From assembly GCF_040047665.1 (NCBI RefSeq), contig NZ_CP157355.1:1240001-1304000 (forward strand): a DNA stretch of 64,000 nucleotides. The letters are read 5' to 3'. Source of the stretch: Chitinibacter sp. FCG-7 (GTDB lineage Bacteria; Pseudomonadota; Gammaproteobacteria; Burkholderiales; Chitinibacteraceae). Below are positions 30,506-40,613 of this stretch, in pieces; position 1 is the stretch's first letter; each line of letters opens with the position of its first letter. A model generated the notes under the pieces. That model made no database searches and had not been told where the DNA came from. It worked only from the letters and a program-made list of their open reading frames with translations. A program made the translations under genes and the position numbers.

Positions 30506-31600
30506 GTGAAAACAGATCAAATTCGTCAGCTTGGCATCGGGATACTCAATCTGATTGCCGTGGCTTTGCTGGCATCAACATGGTGGCATGGCCTGATACT
30601 GGGGGCGATTATCCTGCTGCTCCTTTTAGCATTTACTCCCAGCTCAACCAAAGAAGAAGACATTGTTCGCATCGAGCACGCCCCTGTGCCCCCCATCCAC
30701 AGTGATTTACCTCCGCTGATGGTCGATGTACTACCGCTCTGGAAAAGAAATCTATCCCTCGCCCGTTCGCAAAGCCAGGAAGCCATCGACTCGCTCGCTA
30801 TGCGTTTTGGCAATATCAATCACGGGCTAAATGAAACATTGCAACTGGCATCGGGCAGCAGTGGCGGTCAGGTCATCACAACCATCCAGAAGGCCGAACA
30901 GGGTCTGGGCGGAATTGTCTCGGCGCTGGAGCAAATATTGAAGGACAGGGAAACACTGCTCAGCGAGATCGAAGGTCTGGGACAATTCAATACCGAACTC
31001 AAACAGATGGCCACGTCGGTCGCAGAAATTGCCGCACAAACCAATCTGCTCGCGCTTAATGCCGCCATTGAGGCCGCCCGCGCTGGCGAGGCCGGACGGG
31101 GGTTTGCCGTGGTCGCCGATGAAGTACGCAAACTCTCGACCCAATCGGGCGAAACCGGCAAGCACATCAGCAGCAAAGTTGAATCGATCAACGCCACCAT
31201 TCAGGGCGCATTGGCTTCGGCGCAAAGGCTGTCGCACAGCGAAGCACAAATGATAGGCAACTCCAAAACAACAATCAGCGAAGTCATTGCCGATTTTCAT
31301 CAGGTGGCAGTCGAGCTGGGCACCACCATCGAGCAGCTCACCAATGAAGGGCGCGCGGTTGAACATGAAGTGCAGGATGTGATTATCAATCTGCAATTTC
31401 AGGATCGCGTTAGCCAGATCATGGATCACATCGAACGCGATATCGAAAAACTGGCCGATCTACTGGCCCGCCAGCAGGCGCTACCCGATCGCCAGCAATG
31501 GCTGAACGAGCTGCATAAAACCTACACCACCAGCGAGCAACGCCAGGCACATACCGGGCAAAAAGCGGCAGCCACCACCACTTCAATCGACTTTTTCTAA
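30506..31600 (+). CDS. Methyl-accepting chemotaxis protein without a periplasmic domain
   Basis: The 364-residue protein begins [20 protein letters not shown] and has two closely spaced membrane segments (about 10-26 and 29-43) with almost no periplasmic loop. A coiled-coil signalling domain follows, with the hairpin tip [37 protein letters not shown]. No HAMP domain is evident, so the input is probably intramembrane, cytoplasmic, or from a partner. It ends in TSIDFF rather than the CheR/CheB-binding NWETF pentapeptide. GTG start at 30506 with AGGAGAGG upstream. First gene of the chemosensory operon. Confidence 0.92.
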   Translation: MKTDQIRQLGIGILNLIAVALLASTWWHGLILGAIILLLLLAFTPSSTKEEDIVRIEHAPVPPIHSDLPPLMVDVLPLWKRNLSLARSQSQEAIDSLAMRFGNINHGLNETLQLASGSSGGQVITTIQKAEQGLGGIVSALEQILKDRETLLSEIEGLGQFNTELKQMATSVAEIAAQTNLLALNAAIEAARAGEAGRGFAVVADEVRKLSTQSGETGKHISSKVESINATIQGALASAQRLSHSEAQMIGNSKTTISEVIADFHQVAVELGTTIEQLTNEGRAVEHEVQDVIINLQFQDRVSQIMDHIERDIEKLADLLARQQALPDRQQWLNELHKTYTTSEQRQAHTGQKAAATTTSIDFF

Positions 31601-31629
31601 CCTCAGCCACTTATTCAGGAATAGCGAAC

Positions 31630-31998
31630 ATGGCCAAGACCATTCTTATTGTTGACGATTCATTCAGCATGCGACAAACCGTCAGTATCGCGCTCAAGGG
31701 CGCGGGTTACGAGGTAGTAGAGGCCAGCGATGGCAAAGATGCACTGAGCAAACTGGATGGCCGCAAATACAATCTGATCATCTCCGATGTGAACATGCCC
31801 AATATGGATGGCATCAGCTTTGTCAAAGCAGCCAAGCTGCTGCCCAATTACAAATTCACACCCATCATCATGCTCACCACCGAAGGTGACGACAGCAAAA
31901 AACAGGAAGGCAAAGCAGCTGGCGTACGCGCCTGGGTGCTCAAGCCTTTTCAGCCCCCGGCACTGCTCGACGCGATCTCCAAGCTCATCATGGCCTAA
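31630..31998 (+). CDS. CheY-like single-domain response regulator
   Basis: The 122-residue receiver domain has Asp9/Asp10, phospho-acceptor Asp53 (LIISDVNMPNMDG), Thr83 and Lys105, all conserved. It has no output domain, so it probably relays phosphate from the CheA of this operon to a motor or to the other receivers. It lies 29 bp after the MCP gene and 62 bp before the STAS gene. Confidence 0.93.
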   Translation: MAKTILIVDDSFSMRQTVSIALKGAGYEVVEASDGKDALSKLDGRKYNLIISDVNMPNMDGISFVKAAKLLPNYKFTPIIMLTTEGDDSKKQEGKAAGVRAWVLKPFQPPALLDAISKLIMA

Positions 31999-31999
31999 C

Positions 32000-32048
32000 G
32001 GGTATATTCATACAAACCAATAATAATAAGTCATAGCGACATATACCC
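32000..32048. repeat. GGGTATAT inverted repeat within the chemosensory operon
   Basis: GGGTATAT (32000-32007) and ATATACCC (32041-32048) frame the whole gap between the cheY and STAS genes. Same arms as the copy inside feoB at 50994-51042. Confidence 0.6.
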
Positions 32049-32060
32049 ACAGGAGCGAGA

Positions 32061-32390
32061 ATGAGTACGCCATCCAGCCCGCCCCCAGAAACGGCCGCGA
32101 TTCAGGCCAATCACAGTTTGACTATTTTTGAAGCCGCAGAGCAGAAAACCGCGCTCCTTACTGCGTTATCAAATAGCAGCGAGAGCCTGGAAGTCAATCT
32201 TTCCGGTGTTGATGACATTGACAGCACCGGTATCCAGCTCTTGCTCTTTCTCAAACAGGAAGCGCAACGCCAGCAAAAAACCATGGTGTACACGCACCAC
32301 AGCCCGACAGTACTGGGCGTCATTGAATTGCTCAATCTGGCAGCTCAACTGGGCGACCCCCTACTGATGCCCCGAGGAGAAACAGCATGA
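32061..32390 (+). CDS. STAS-domain protein
   Basis: The 109-residue protein has the STAS (anti-sigma-factor antagonist) fold, with the conserved loop VDDIDSTGIQLLLFL around the Ser/Thr that can be phosphorylated in SpoIIAA-type proteins, and a C-terminal VIELLNL helix. STAS proteins occur in several chemosensory operons next to cheA, where they probably bind or tune the kinase or array; the exact role here is inference. Its TGA overlaps the cheA ATG (ATGA). Confidence 0.9.
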   Translation: MSTPSSPPPETAAIQANHSLTIFEAAEQKTALLTALSNSSESLEVNLSGVDDIDSTGIQLLLFLKQEAQRQQKTMVYTHHSPTVLGVIELLNLAAQLGDPLLMPRGETA

Positions 32391-34579
32391 ATCTGGACGC
32401 GGCTCGCGCAGCGCTGGTCGAAGAAGCGCGTGAACTCCTGGTAGCGATGGAAGACGCCTTGCTGCAAATCGAGGCTGGCACGGGAGGGCCGGACGGCATC
32501 AACGCCATTTTTCGCGCCGCACACACCATCAAAGGCTCGGCCGGCCTGTTTGCTTTTGACAATGTCGTCAGCTTTACGCATATCGTTGAAAGCGTGCTTG
32601 ATCGGGTTCGCAATGGCAAGCTGGAAATCGACGAAGCCATGCTCTCGCTGCTGCTGAAGTCGGGCGACTATATTGCGACGCTCGTCGACGCCATCGAGCG
32701 CAATACCGAACAGGAAGAGCCCAATCCGGCGCTACGCTCAAAACTGGAAGCCGAGCTTAAAAGCTACCTGGATACGCCACCCGTAGCGCAAACCGCACTG
32801 GAAGCGGCCGAGCCAGAACCTGCCGCCCAGTTCGAAATCGACGAAGGCGAGCGTGTGAGCAGCGACAACTGGCATTTGTCGCTGCGCTTTAATGAAGATG
32901 TACTGCGACAGGGACTCGACCCGCTGTCGTTTATCCGCTACCTGTGTACGCTGGGCCAGATTGTCCATTTGCACACCATCAGCGAGCAAATTCCCGACGC
33001 TGAGCATTACGATGCAGAAAGCAGCTATCTGGGTTACGAAATCGATTTTGAATCGGACGCGACCCGCAGCCAGATCGAGGGCGTCTTTGAATTTGTCCGC
33101 GAAGAAAGCCAGATCCGCATTTTGCCGCCGCACAGCAAAATTGATGAATATATCCAGCTGATCGACAGCCTGGCCGAGCCTGCCGGGCGGCTCGGCGAAA
33201 TCCTGATTCATGGCGGTGCGCTCAGTGAAAGCGAGCTGGAACGGGTGCTCAATCAGCAGCAGGAGCAAGACAGGCCACCGCCGCTCGGCACCATGCTGGT
33301 CGAACAGCAAATGGTGCCGCCCAATGTGGTTTCAGCCGCGCTGAGCAAACAAAAGCAAAGCGAAGAGAAACGCAGCCACGAGCAGAAATTTATCAAGGTT
33401 GAAGTTGGCAAACTTGATCAACTGATCGATCTGGTTGGCGAGCTGGTCATTGCCGGCGCGGGTGCCAATCTGGTTGCCAAGCAAAAATCGGTCAATGCCT
33501 TTGAAGAAGCTGCGCAATCGGTATCGGTACTGGTTGAGCAAATTCGCGACGCGGCGCTCACCTTGCGCATGGTGCCGATTGGCGAAGTATTCCAGCGTTT
33601 TCCTCGGGTGGTGCGCGAGGTGTCGCGCGATCTGGGCAAGGAAATCGAGCTGGTCATTACCGGCGCAGAGACCGAGCTGGATAAATCCATGGTCGAAAAA
33701 TTGTCCGACCCCTTGATGCATATCGTGCGCAATGCCATGGATCACGGGCTGGAATCAACCGAAGACCGCATTTTGCTGGGCAAACCTTCGTGCGGGATTA
33801 TGCGGCTGAATGCCTTTCATGATTCGGGCAGCATCGTGATTGAAGTCTCCGACGATGGTCGCGGGCTCAATCGCGAACGCATACTGGCCAAAGCCATCGA
33901 ACGTGGGCTGATTACCGCCGAGCAGCACTTGTCGGACAACGAAATCTACCGCCTGATTTTCGAGCCGGGTTTTTCTACCGCAGAAAAAGTCACCAATCTG
34001 TCGGGGCGTGGCGTCGGGATGGATGTCGTCAAAAAGAATATCGAAGCACTTCGAGGCGAAGTTGAAGTCGATAGCACGCCTGGACACGGCGCAACCATCC
34101 GTATCCGGCTGCCGCTGACACTGGCGATCATTGATGGCTTCCAGGTCATGGTCAATGGCTCGGTCTACGTGATTCCGCTGGAGATGGTGATTGAATGCGT
34201 GGACCTCGTGCATCAGGATTACCGGCACAACATCATCAAACTGCGCGGTGAACCGCTGCCCTTTATCCGTTTGCGCTCGCTATTTGGCCACCCGCCTTCA
34301 GCAGCACAGCAGAGAGAAAGTCTGGTCGTTGTTCAATACGGTTCACAAAGAGCAGGACTGGTCGTCGATCAGCTACTAGGCGAATTTCAGGCTGTCATCA
34401 AACCACTGGGGCTGTTATTTCAGCATATGAAGGGCATTGGCGGCTCCACCATTCTGGGTAACGGGCAGGTTTCGCTGATTCTGGATATTCCGCACCTGAT
34501 CCATATGACCAGCCAGCGGGAAATGCCTCCAGTGCTCGCTGCAAGCAACACCGAAGTATCAGAAAAAATCAATCATTAG
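32387..34579 (+). CDS. cheA: Chemotaxis histidine kinase CheA with an MshEN-like linker
   Basis: Kinase core of the chemosensory array, 730 residues. HPt domain 1-105 with phospho-His46 ([12 protein letters not shown]); a P2-like receiver-docking domain at about 160-248; dimerisation about 333-410; ATPase 435-580 with [20 protein letters not shown] and GRGVGMD; CheW-like domain 585-710. Between docking and dimerisation domains, residues 268-291 ([20 protein letters not shown]...) and 299-322 ([20 protein letters not shown]...) form two tandem 24-residue units matching the MshEN c-di-GMP-binding pattern; the second has lost its leading Arg and its Gly. If functional, kinase activity would be tuned by c-di-GMP. 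Confidence 0.95.
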   Translation: MNLDAARAALVEEARELLVAMEDALLQIEAGTGGPDGINAIFRAAHTIKGSAGLFAFDNVVSFTHIVESVLDRVRNGKLEIDEAMLSLLLKSGDYIATLVDAIERNTEQEEPNPALRSKLEAELKSYLDTPPVAQTALEAAEPEPAAQFEIDEGERVSSDNWHLSLRFNEDVLRQGLDPLSFIRYLCTLGQIVHLHTISEQIPDAEHYDAESSYLGYEIDFESDATRSQIEGVFEFVREESQIRILPPHSKIDEYIQLIDSLAEPAGRLGEILIHGGALSESELERVLNQQQEQDRPPPLGTMLVEQQMVPPNVVSAALSKQKQSEEKRSHEQKFIKVEVGKLDQLIDLVGELVIAGAGANLVAKQKSVNAFEEAAQSVSVLVEQIRDAALTLRMVPIGEVFQRFPRVVREVSRDLGKEIELVITGAETELDKSMVEKLSDPLMHIVRNAMDHGLESTEDRILLGKPSCGIMRLNAFHDSGSIVIEVSDDGRGLNRERILAKAIERGLITAEQHLSDNEIYRLIFEPGFSTAEKVTNLSGRGVGMDVVKKNIEALRGEVEVDSTPGHGATIRIRLPLTLAIIDGFQVMVNGSVYVIPLEMVIECVDLVHQDYRHNIIKLRGEPLPFIRLRSLFGHPPSAAQQRESLVVVQYGSQRAGLVVDQLLGEFQAVIKPLGLLFQHMKGIGGSTILGNGQVSLILDIPHLIHMTSQREMPPVLAASNTEVSEKINH

Positions 34580-34608
34580 AATTCAAAACATTTGTGGGGG
34601 AATTGAAC

Positions 34609-36249
34609 ATGCAATGGTTTTATCAGCTACGCCTTAATACAAAACTGGTCAGCACGTTTTTAATCGTAGCCGCACTGACCTTGATTCTGGGCGCTTACGC
34701 TTATGTGCAAATTGACAAAATAAGCGGCATGCTCAGCTCGACGTATAACGATCGCCTGATTCCGATTCGTGATCTGGGGGAAGTCAAAAGCTATCAAATT
34801 CAAAACTATCGTCGACTTTATGTGGCAGTGGCACTGAATGAAGCTGAGTCAATTGCAGACCAGAAAGAGAAAATTGCACTCGACAAGAAAAATAGTGACG
34901 AGTTATTTGCCACTTATAAAAAAACGCTACTAGCCCCCGAAGAAGCTCAACTGATTCCTGTTTTTGAGCAGCAATACAGCAAGGTCAATGCGGCTACAGA
35001 TAAAACACTGGAGCTACTGGCTGCTGGCCAACATGCCGAAGCAATCCACCTGATGCGGACAGAAACCAAGCCCCAGTTTGACCAGATGCTGGTGACACTG
35101 CAAAACCTGATCAAAATCAACACCGACGTTGCCGATCAGACCAACAAAGCCAGTGAAGCAATTACCGCCAGCATCAGCAAAACCATGATTATCATGATGT
35201 TGTGCGCTTTTGCGCTGGCCATCGTGATCGGGCTGTGGATTACCCGCCTGATTGTCAAACAGATCGGTGGCGAGCCTGCTCTGGTCGTCGATACCTTGAA
35301 AAAAATCTCCGAAGGCGATTTAACGGTGCAAATCCAGCTGCGTCCGAATGATCAAAGCAGCTTGCTATTCAATACCCAGCAAATGGTCAGCAAGCTGACC
35401 AGCGTGATGGGTGAAGTGAGCGATACGGCCAATGCTCTGGCTTCGGCGTCCGAAGAAGTTTCTGCCTCGGCGCAATCGCTAAGCCAGAACGCCTCCGAGC
35501 AAGCGGCCAGCGTGGAACAAACCAGCGCGGCAGTCGAAGAAATTTCTTCAACCGTTTCGCAAAACTCGGACAACGCCCGCGTCACCGATGGCATGGCGAG
35601 CAAATCATCCAACGATGCCGTCGAAGGTGGTGAGGCAGTCAAAGAAACTGTGGCGGCCATGCGGCAAATTGCCAAAAAAATCGGTATTGTTGACGACATC
35701 GCCTATCAGACCAATCTGCTGGCGCTCAATGCAGCGATTGAGGCTGCGCGTGCTGGCGAACACGGCAAAGGCTTTGCGGTTGTTGCCGCCGAAGTACGCA
35801 AGCTGGCCGAGCGCAGCCAGATTGCCGCACAGGAGATTTCCGAAGTGGCCAGCAGCAGCGTAACCCTGGCCGAAAGAGCAGGCACGCTGCTGGATCAAAT
35901 GGTACCGGCAATTCGCAAAACGGCCGATCTGGTGCAGGAAATCAGCGCTGCATCGCGCGAACAAACCAATGGCCTTGACCAGATCAACTCTGCCGTTGGT
36001 CAACTGGCCAATACCACGCAAATGAACGCAGCAGCCTCGGAGCAACTTTCGTCCACTTCGGAGGAAATGAGTGCGCAAGCCATCCAGCTGCAGGAAATGA
36101 TCCGCTTTTTCCGTCTGAACAATGCCGCACACAAGCGGGTATTGCCATCCAAACAGAACGTAGCTCGCAGCAGCGTTGGCGGAGGCCGGGTTTCCATGCT
36201 GGACTCTGGTCATGACGCGGTGGATGAAGCGAATTTCTCGCGCTTTTGA
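34609..36249 (+). CDS. Methyl-accepting chemotaxis protein with four-helix-bundle sensor
   Basis: The 546-residue receptor starts [20 protein letters not shown]. The first membrane helix is at about 12-32, a periplasmic four-helix-bundle ligand domain (4HB_MCP type) runs to about 185, and the second membrane helix is near 190-212. HAMP follows ([21 protein letters not shown]), then the signalling domain with tip [43 protein letters not shown]. The C-terminus (DEANFSRF) is not a standard CheR tether. GGGGGAA lies before the ATG at 34609; an in-frame GTG five codons upstream would consume it. Confidence 0.95.
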   Translation: MQWFYQLRLNTKLVSTFLIVAALTLILGAYAYVQIDKISGMLSSTYNDRLIPIRDLGEVKSYQIQNYRRLYVAVALNEAESIADQKEKIALDKKNSDELFATYKKTLLAPEEAQLIPVFEQQYSKVNAATDKTLELLAAGQHAEAIHLMRTETKPQFDQMLVTLQNLIKINTDVADQTNKASEAITASISKTMIIMMLCAFALAIVIGLWITRLIVKQIGGEPALVVDTLKKISEGDLTVQIQLRPNDQSSLLFNTQQMVSKLTSVMGEVSDTANALASASEEVSASAQSLSQNASEQAASVEQTSAAVEEISSTVSQNSDNARVTDGMASKSSNDAVEGGEAVKETVAAMRQIAKKIGIVDDIAYQTNLLALNAAIEAARAGEHGKGFAVVAAEVRKLAERSQIAAQEISEVASSSVTLAERAGTLLDQMVPAIRKTADLVQEISAASREQTNGLDQINSAVGQLANTTQMNAAASEQLSSTSEEMSAQAIQLQEMIRFFRLNNAAHKRVLPSKQNVARSSVGGGRVSMLDSGHDAVDEANFSRF

Positions 36250-36261
36250 TTGGAGAGCATG

Positions 36262-36819
36262 ATGGGCAGCTTACTAACGCAAAGCATGGCAAGATCCACA
36301 GTCCGTGCAGAAGAAACACCGCAGGGCAAACAATTTCTGACCTTGACGCTGGGTGGTGAAATATTTGCCATCCCGATCGAGAATATTCGCGAAATCATCG
36401 AGTTTTCCGGCCTGACCGAAATCCCGCTGATGCCTGATTTTCTGCGCGGCGTGATTAATTTGCGCGGCTCGGTCGTGCCGGTGATTGATCTGGCTGCGCG
36501 CTTTGGCCGCAGCAATACACAGATTTCTCGCCGTACCTGCATCGTCATTCTGGAAGTCAGTCAGGAAGAAAACGTACTGGCGCTAGGAGTCATGGTGGAT
36601 GCAGTCAATGAAGTGCTGAGTATCGAGCCCAGCCAGATCGAACCTGCGCCCAATTTTGGCGCGCAGATTCGCGCCGATTTTATTGATGGCATGATCAGTC
36701 TGGGTGAGCGCTTTGTAATTGCGCTCGATATCCAGCGTGTGCTGGCTGTTGACGAAATGTCCAGCCTGATTGGATTGGCGGGCAGCTCGTCGCCTGACAA
36801 TGCGGTGACTGCTACATGA
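36262..36819 (+). CDS. cheW: Chemotaxis coupling protein CheW
   Basis: Adaptor joining receptors to CheA. The 185-residue SH3-like protein has FLTLTLGGEIFAIPIENIRE and the hallmark LRGVINLRGSVVPVIDL. Two adjacent ATG codons (36259, 36262) follow GGAGAG; the second has better spacing. The stop overlaps the cheR start (ATGA). The N-terminal 25 residues before the fold are longer than in E. coli CheW. Confidence 0.94.
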   Translation: MGSLLTQSMARSTVRAEETPQGKQFLTLTLGGEIFAIPIENIREIIEFSGLTEIPLMPDFLRGVINLRGSVVPVIDLAARFGRSNTQISRRTCIVILEVSQEENVLALGVMVDAVNEVLSIEPSQIEPAPNFGAQIRADFIDGMISLGERFVIALDIQRVLAVDEMSSLIGLAGSSSPDNAVTAT

Positions 36820-37685
36820 TTTTAAGCCCGATGAAAACAACGCGCCAAACCGCCAAAGTAGCAACAAGTCAGCAAACCCTTGACGTAAGCGATGCTGAAA
36901 TGGCGCTTTTTCGTGATTTTTTCCAGCAAAAAATCGGTATCTATCTCAGTAGCAGCAAAAAGTCATTGCTCACCAGCAGGCTGGCATCGCGGGTTCACGA
37001 ATTGGCGTTACCCAGCCTGCGCGCTTACCACGAATTTCTGCTCAGCCCAGGTCAAGAGGCCGAGCAGCAAAGAGCGATTGATCTGATCACCACCAATGAA
37101 ACTTACTTTTTTCGCGAAGAGGAGCATTTTAGGTATCTGGCCCAGCATATTCTGCCGCGCAAAGCCGCCCAGAACGATTTTCGGATCTGGTCTGCCGCCA
37201 GCTCGACAGGCGAAGAGGCCTACTCGATTGCCATGCTGCTTCACGCACAGCGCAATCCGCAGCCGTGGCATATCGAGGCTTCCGACATCAGCACCCGTGT
37301 TCTGGCTTACGCCAAACGCGGGCTTTACCCTTTGCACCGGGGACAAAAAATCCCGCCGGATTACCTGAAAAACTATTGTCTGCGTGGCAGTGATGCCTAC
37401 GAAGGGCATCTGCTGGTCCAGCAAGCGGTGCGGGATAGCGTGCATTTTTCGCAAAAAAACCTGCTCAACTTGCCCAAAAGCACGGGTTTGTTTGATGTCA
37501 TTTTCCTGCGCAACGTACTGATCTACTTTGACCCGCCCACCAAGGCACAGGTTATCCAGAATGTTTGTCGGCATCTGAAACCCGGCGGCTGGCTGTTGAT
37601 CGGCCATGCGGAAACGCTCAATGGTCTGGATGGCAATCTGCAGCTCAAGGCATGCGGCCCTTCCATCTATCAGATCGGGCCATGA
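36816..37685 (+). CDS. cheR: Chemoreceptor methyltransferase CheR
   Basis: Uses S-adenosylmethionine to methylate receptor glutamates. The 289-residue protein has the N-terminal helical domain (LFRDFFQQKIGIYLSSSKK), TNETYFFRE, the AdoMet-binding ASSTGEEAYSIAMLL, DVIFLRNVLIYFD and LKPGGWLLIGHAETL. Start and stop both overlap neighbours as ATGA, so cheW-cheR-cheD are translationally coupled. Confidence 0.96.
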   Translation: MILSPMKTTRQTAKVATSQQTLDVSDAEMALFRDFFQQKIGIYLSSSKKSLLTSRLASRVHELALPSLRAYHEFLLSPGQEAEQQRAIDLITTNETYFFREEEHFRYLAQHILPRKAAQNDFRIWSAASSTGEEAYSIAMLLHAQRNPQPWHIEASDISTRVLAYAKRGLYPLHRGQKIPPDYLKNYCLRGSDAYEGHLLVQQAVRDSVHFSQKNLLNLPKSTGLFDVIFLRNVLIYFDPPTKAQVIQNVCRHLKPGGWLLIGHAETLNGLDGNLQLKACGPSIYQIGP

Positions 37686-38191
37686 GCGCGCGTCGACTGA
37701 TTTTGAATGTGGGCGACTGGTATCTGGGTCGGGAGTATGACTTTATTGAAACGCTGCTCGGTTCTTGCGTTGCCGTCACGTTCTGGCACCCGCAAGCACG
37801 ACTGGGCGGCATGTGCCACTACCTGCTGCCCCGCCGCCCAAAGGAGCACAGCGGACAGCTTGCAGATACCAGGTACGGCGATGAAACTCTGCAACTGATG
37901 CTAAAACGGATCAAAGCGCTGGGTTTTCATTGGCCCGATTTTGAAATCGGGCTCTACGGTGGTGGCCGCATTTTCCCGGCCGAACCGGCGACAGAATCGA
38001 TAGGACGGCAGAACACGCAATTTGCGCTGGATTACTTCAAGCAACTCAAGCTGGGTATTGCCCGCAAAGACATTAATGGCAAAGGCTACAGGTATATACG
38101 TCTGAATGTATACAAGGGAACGATAGACATGCTGCGCGACAAGAAATTACTGGGCTCAAGCCATGCAGCCGCCAAAGAGTCAGAACAATGA
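37682..38191 (+). CDS. cheD: Chemoreceptor glutamine deamidase CheD
   Basis: Converts receptor glutamines to glutamates and in some species tunes CheC or CheA. The 169-residue protein has the catalytic triad with normal spacing: Thr24, Cys29 (LLGSCVAV) and His46 (GGMCHYLLP), plus [11 protein letters not shown]. coli lacks CheD, so this is a more complete adaptation system. Starts at the ATGA overlap with cheR. Confidence 0.95.
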   Translation: MSARRLILNVGDWYLGREYDFIETLLGSCVAVTFWHPQARLGGMCHYLLPRRPKEHSGQLADTRYGDETLQLMLKRIKALGFHWPDFEIGLYGGGRIFPAEPATESIGRQNTQFALDYFKQLKLGIARKDINGKGYRYIRLNVYKGTIDMLRDKKLLGSSHAAAKESEQ

Positions 38192-38270
38192 AACCGCATT
38201 TACGCAGCCTAGGCCTGCTCGCCAGCGCTCAGCACAACAAAAAAACCATCGCCCGCAAAGAGGCACAGAC

Positions 38271-39356
38271 ATGACCATCAAAGTAATGATCGTAGACGAC
38301 TCATCGGTGGTGCGTCAGGTCATGCAGGACTTGTTGCTCAAGCATCGCGATATTGAAGTGATCGGCACGGCGCCCGACCCGATTTTTGCCATGAGCAAAA
38401 TGCAGAACCAGTGGCCCGACGTCATCTTGCTGGATATTGAAATGCCCAGGATGGACGGTATTACCTTTTTAAAACAGATCATGAGTACACGGCCAACACC
38501 GGTGGTAATTTGCTCAACGCTAACAGAACGCGGAGCCGACATTACCATTGAGGCAATGGCCGCTGGCGCGATCAGCATCATTACCAAGCCCACACTGGGC
38601 TTGCGCGATTTTCTGCAGGAAAGCGCCAATCAGCTCACCTCGGCCATTCGCGAAGCAGCAATGGCCAAAGTAGGCATTGCACGCGCTCGCCCCAGCACCA
38701 GCGCAATCAGCCAGGAAAGAATGAACGCCCCCAAGCTGACCGCCGACGCGATTATGGACGCGCCAGTGAACAGCCAGCATCTACCCACCACCGAGAAAAT
38801 TATCGCCCTGGGCACGTCAACCGGCGGCACGCAAGCGCTAGAGCAAGTTCTTACCGCTCTGCCCGCCACCTGCCCGGGCTTGGTTATCGTTCAGCATATG
38901 CCGGAAAAATTCACGCAAAGCTTTGCCAATCGCCTCAACAACCTGTGTGCGATTGAAGTATTTGAAGCCAAAAACAACGACCGGATTGTGCCTGGCCGTG
39001 CTCTGATCGCCCCCGGCGGCAAGCATATGCTGGTCAAGCGCAGCGGCGCGCAGTATTACGTTGAGGTCATTGATGGCCCACTGGTATCGCGTCATCGCCC
39101 ATCGGTCGATGTGCTGTTTCGCTCAGTAGCCAAAAACGCAGGTAAAAATGCCATCGGCATCATCATGACCGGCATGGGCGACGACGGCGCGCGCGGCATC
39201 AAGGAAATGCACGACACCGGCGCAGTCACGTATGCGCAGGACGAAGCCAGCTGCGTGGTATTTGGTATGCCCAAAGAAGCCATTGCGCTGGGCGGCATCA
39301 AGCAAATCGTCAGCCTAGACAAAATTTCACAGGTTATTGAGCAATATGGCCGCTAA
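38271..39356 (+). CDS. cheB: Chemotaxis methylesterase CheB
   Basis: Receiver-controlled esterase that removes receptor methyl groups. The 361-residue protein has a receiver domain with Asp55 as phosphate acceptor, a linker of about 45 residues, and the esterase domain with Ser183 (LGTSTGG), His209 (VQHMPEKF) and Asp305 ([11 protein letters not shown]), spaced exactly as in E. coli CheB. The open frame upstream of 38271 runs through cheD and is not used. Confidence 0.96.
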   Translation: MTIKVMIVDDSSVVRQVMQDLLLKHRDIEVIGTAPDPIFAMSKMQNQWPDVILLDIEMPRMDGITFLKQIMSTRPTPVVICSTLTERGADITIEAMAAGAISIITKPTLGLRDFLQESANQLTSAIREAAMAKVGIARARPSTSAISQERMNAPKLTADAIMDAPVNSQHLPTTEKIIALGTSTGGTQALEQVLTALPATCPGLVIVQHMPEKFTQSFANRLNNLCAIEVFEAKNNDRIVPGRALIAPGGKHMLVKRSGAQYYVEVIDGPLVSRHRPSVDVLFRSVAKNAGKNAIGIIMTGMGDDGARGIKEMHDTGAVTYAQDEASCVVFGMPKEAIALGGIKQIVSLDKISQVIEQYGR

Positions 39357-40602
39357 TACCGAGTTGTCGAACAAAAGCATTCTGATCGTCGACGATAGCC
39401 CGCTGCAACGCAGCTTTGCCGTCGAAATGTGCGAGAAGCTGGGTATTCGTTTGATTTTTCAGGCGGGCAACGGCCTTGAGGCACTAGAGCTACTGGCACT
39501 GCTGAAAAAGCAACCCGACATCATGATGGTCGATCTGGAAATGCCGGATATGGATGGCGTCGAACTGATCCAGAAATTGCAGGAATTGCATTACCAGATT
39601 CCGCTGATTATCGCGTCAAGCCGCGAAGAAAGTCTGATCAGCAGCGTCAGCACCATGATTACCACATTGGGGCAACCCTTGCTTGGCAGTCTGCGAAAAC
39701 CAATCAACCCGGCACAATTGCTCGCCAGCTTGAATGGTTTAAGCCAGCTGCAACGGCAACCGCATCACAAGCATTCGCCGATCACCGCGCAGCTTCGGCA
39801 GGAAGACCTGATCGAAGCCATTGCACATGGCCAGATTGTTCCTTTTTTTCAACCCAAAGTCGATGTTGCAACAGGGCTGATCAAAGGTGTCGAAGCGCTC
39901 GCGCGCTGGCAGCACCCCGAGCTGGGTCTGATTGCACCGGACTTTTTCATTCCGCTGGCAGAAAAGTCCGATCACATCATCCGCCTGCTTACGCTAGCGA
40001 TTGCCGAACAAACCATCCGGCAATGCGCAGCGTGGAATCAGCGCAGCCTGCATTTAAGCTACGCCATCAATCTGTCGCCGCGCCTGCTCAGCTCGATCAA
40101 TTTTTTCCAGGAAATCACCAAAATCCCGGCGCTGCATGGGATATCGAACGAACAGATTACCTGGGAAGTCACCGAAAGTTCGGTCGTCAATAATCTCGCC
40201 GCTGCATTGGGCACATTGGCCAGACTCAGGCTAAAAGGCTTTGGCCTGTCGATTGACGACTACGGCACGGGTTTTTCATCCATGCAGCAACTGGCACGCA
40301 TCCCGTTTACCGAGCTCAAAATTGACCGCTCGTTTGTCAACGGCGCTTGCCAGCAGCAAAACCTGTCGATCATTTTGCAATCGGCCATCGACATGGCGAA
40401 CCGGCTGGGCATGTCGACCGTCGCTGAAGGCGTTGAAACGCAGCAAGACTGGCGTTTATTACAACAATTTGGCTGCGAAATTGCCCAAGGTTACTTTATT
40501 GCCAAACCCATGCCGGCAGCCGAATTGTTTACCTGGCTCAAAGGGCACAATCAACGCCTCTCGGAGTTGAGAGCACCAAGCCATGTCGGCAAACCCGCCT
40601 AG
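39346..40602 (+). CDS. Response regulator with EAL c-di-GMP phosphodiesterase domain
   Basis: 418 residues: receiver domain (phospho-Asp63 in [12 protein letters not shown]) followed by an EAL domain from about 150. Motifs needed for c-di-GMP hydrolysis are present: [15 protein letters not shown] (EAL at 183-185), [25 protein letters not shown] and LKIDRSF, so the enzyme is probably active. ATG at 39346 overlaps cheB by 11 bp. As part of a chemosensory operon it is a likely phosphorylation target of CheA or the downstream hybrid kinase, linking environmental sensing to c-di-GMP turnover. The layout resembles VieA without its DNA-binding domain. Confidence 0.93.
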   Translation: MAANTELSNKSILIVDDSPLQRSFAVEMCEKLGIRLIFQAGNGLEALELLALLKKQPDIMMVDLEMPDMDGVELIQKLQELHYQIPLIIASSREESLISSVSTMITTLGQPLLGSLRKPINPAQLLASLNGLSQLQRQPHHKHSPITAQLRQEDLIEAIAHGQIVPFFQPKVDVATGLIKGVEALARWQHPELGLIAPDFFIPLAEKSDHIIRLLTLAIAEQTIRQCAAWNQRSLHLSYAINLSPRLLSSINFFQEITKIPALHGISNEQITWEVTESSVVNNLAAALGTLARLRLKGFGLSIDDYGTGFSSMQQLARIPFTELKIDRSFVNGACQQQNLSIILQSAIDMANRLGMSTVAEGVETQQDWRLLQQFGCEIAQGYFIAKPMPAAELFTWLKGHNQRLSELRAPSHVGKPA

Positions 40603-40613
40603 CCAGGCCTGCC

